Positions 5,008 through 5,119 of a stretch of DNA of 5,119 nucleotides are shown here, one piece after another. A program made the position numbers and the translations under genes. The stretch comes from an uncultured Collinsella sp. (lineage in GTDB: Bacteria > Actinomycetota > Coriobacteriia > Coriobacteriales > Coriobacteriaceae): contig CATVQO010000122.1 in assembly GCA_958346165.1 (NCBI GenBank), positions 1 to 5,119 on the forward strand, read 5' to 3'. The number at the start of each line of letters is the position of its first letter. The first letter of the stretch is position 1. The notes under the pieces were generated by a model. That model saw nothing but the letters and a program-made list of their open reading frames with translations. It did no database searches and was not told where the DNA came from.

Positions 5008-5119
5008 GTGGCACACAACAAACTGGAGGCAAACCTCCAAGATCGGCATGTGCAGGGCGGGCACGGAGCCATTCCCCTCTCCGCTGGCATGCTGCTCGTA
5101 ACGCTCGGCGTCGTCTACG
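5008..5119 (+). CDS. kup: Kup/HAK/KT-family potassium uptake transporter, N-terminal start only
   Basis: Only 37 codons are visible before the right edge. My translation is MAHNKLEANLQDRHVQGGHG followed by AIPLSAGMLLVTLGVVY. The last part, LLVTLGVVY followed by a codon beginning with G, matches the first transmembrane segment of Kup proteins (E. coli has LAAIGVVYGDIGTSPLY). Kup proteins take up K+ with H+ across the inner membrane and are usually 620-700 residues with about 12 TM helices. The GTG start at 5008 is preceded by GGGAG with a 5-nt spacer. Identification rests on a short stretch. The next residues should read GDIGTSPLY if correct. An amino-acid permease start is the main alternative. 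Confidence 0.7.
   Translation, partial: MAHNKLEANLQDRHVQGGHGAIPLSAGMLLVTLGVVY

Overview
The window is moderately GC-rich (by eye somewhat under 60%), densely coding bacterial DNA. Several genes start with GTG preceded by strong purine-rich Shine-Dalgarno sequences. Codon use, gene content and the divergent short peptide deformylase suggest a gut Actinobacterium of the class Coriobacteriia, possibly Collinsella-like. This placement is inference from general resemblance, not from a marker gene.

Layout, left to right: (1) the N-terminal 172 residues of a DHA2-type MFS drug/H+ antiporter on the minus strand, running off the left edge; (2) divergent from it, a 136-aa peptide deformylase-family protein whose first motif has Met where the catalytic Gln normally sits; (3) a 14-bp perfect hairpin serving as a bidirectional terminator; (4) a minus-strand 506-aa fusion of an XRE-type helix-turn-helix with a complete AlaA-type alanine aminotransferase; (5) upstream of that, a minus-strand LysR-family regulator; (6) divergent from it, a 10-TM EamA/DMT-family exporter; (7) a 228-base gap with three strong inverted repeats; (8) the first 37 codons of a plus-strand Kup-type potassium transporter running off the right edge.

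The most unusual object is the HTH-aminotransferase fusion. An optimal AAGGAG Shine-Dalgarno and an ATG lie exactly at the domain junction, so the locus can plausibly make both a 506-aa DNA-binding fusion and a free 405-aa enzyme, the same length as E. coli AlaA. Its promoter region carries three direct copies and one inverted copy of an A(A/G)AGTTCAATTT box, spaced 31 and 42 bp apart (about 3 and 4 helical turns). This looks like an operator array for the protein's own HTH. It would be an aminotransferase-regulator analogous in logic to MocR/PdxR proteins, but built from an XRE domain and an AlaA enzyme that keeps its active-site residues.

The LysR gene and the EamA exporter form a classic divergent regulator-target pair with a palindromic T-N11-A site between them. 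The MFS gene has a leader with the potential to sequester its own ribosome binding site. No RNA genes, CRISPR arrays, insertion sequences or phage genes are visible.
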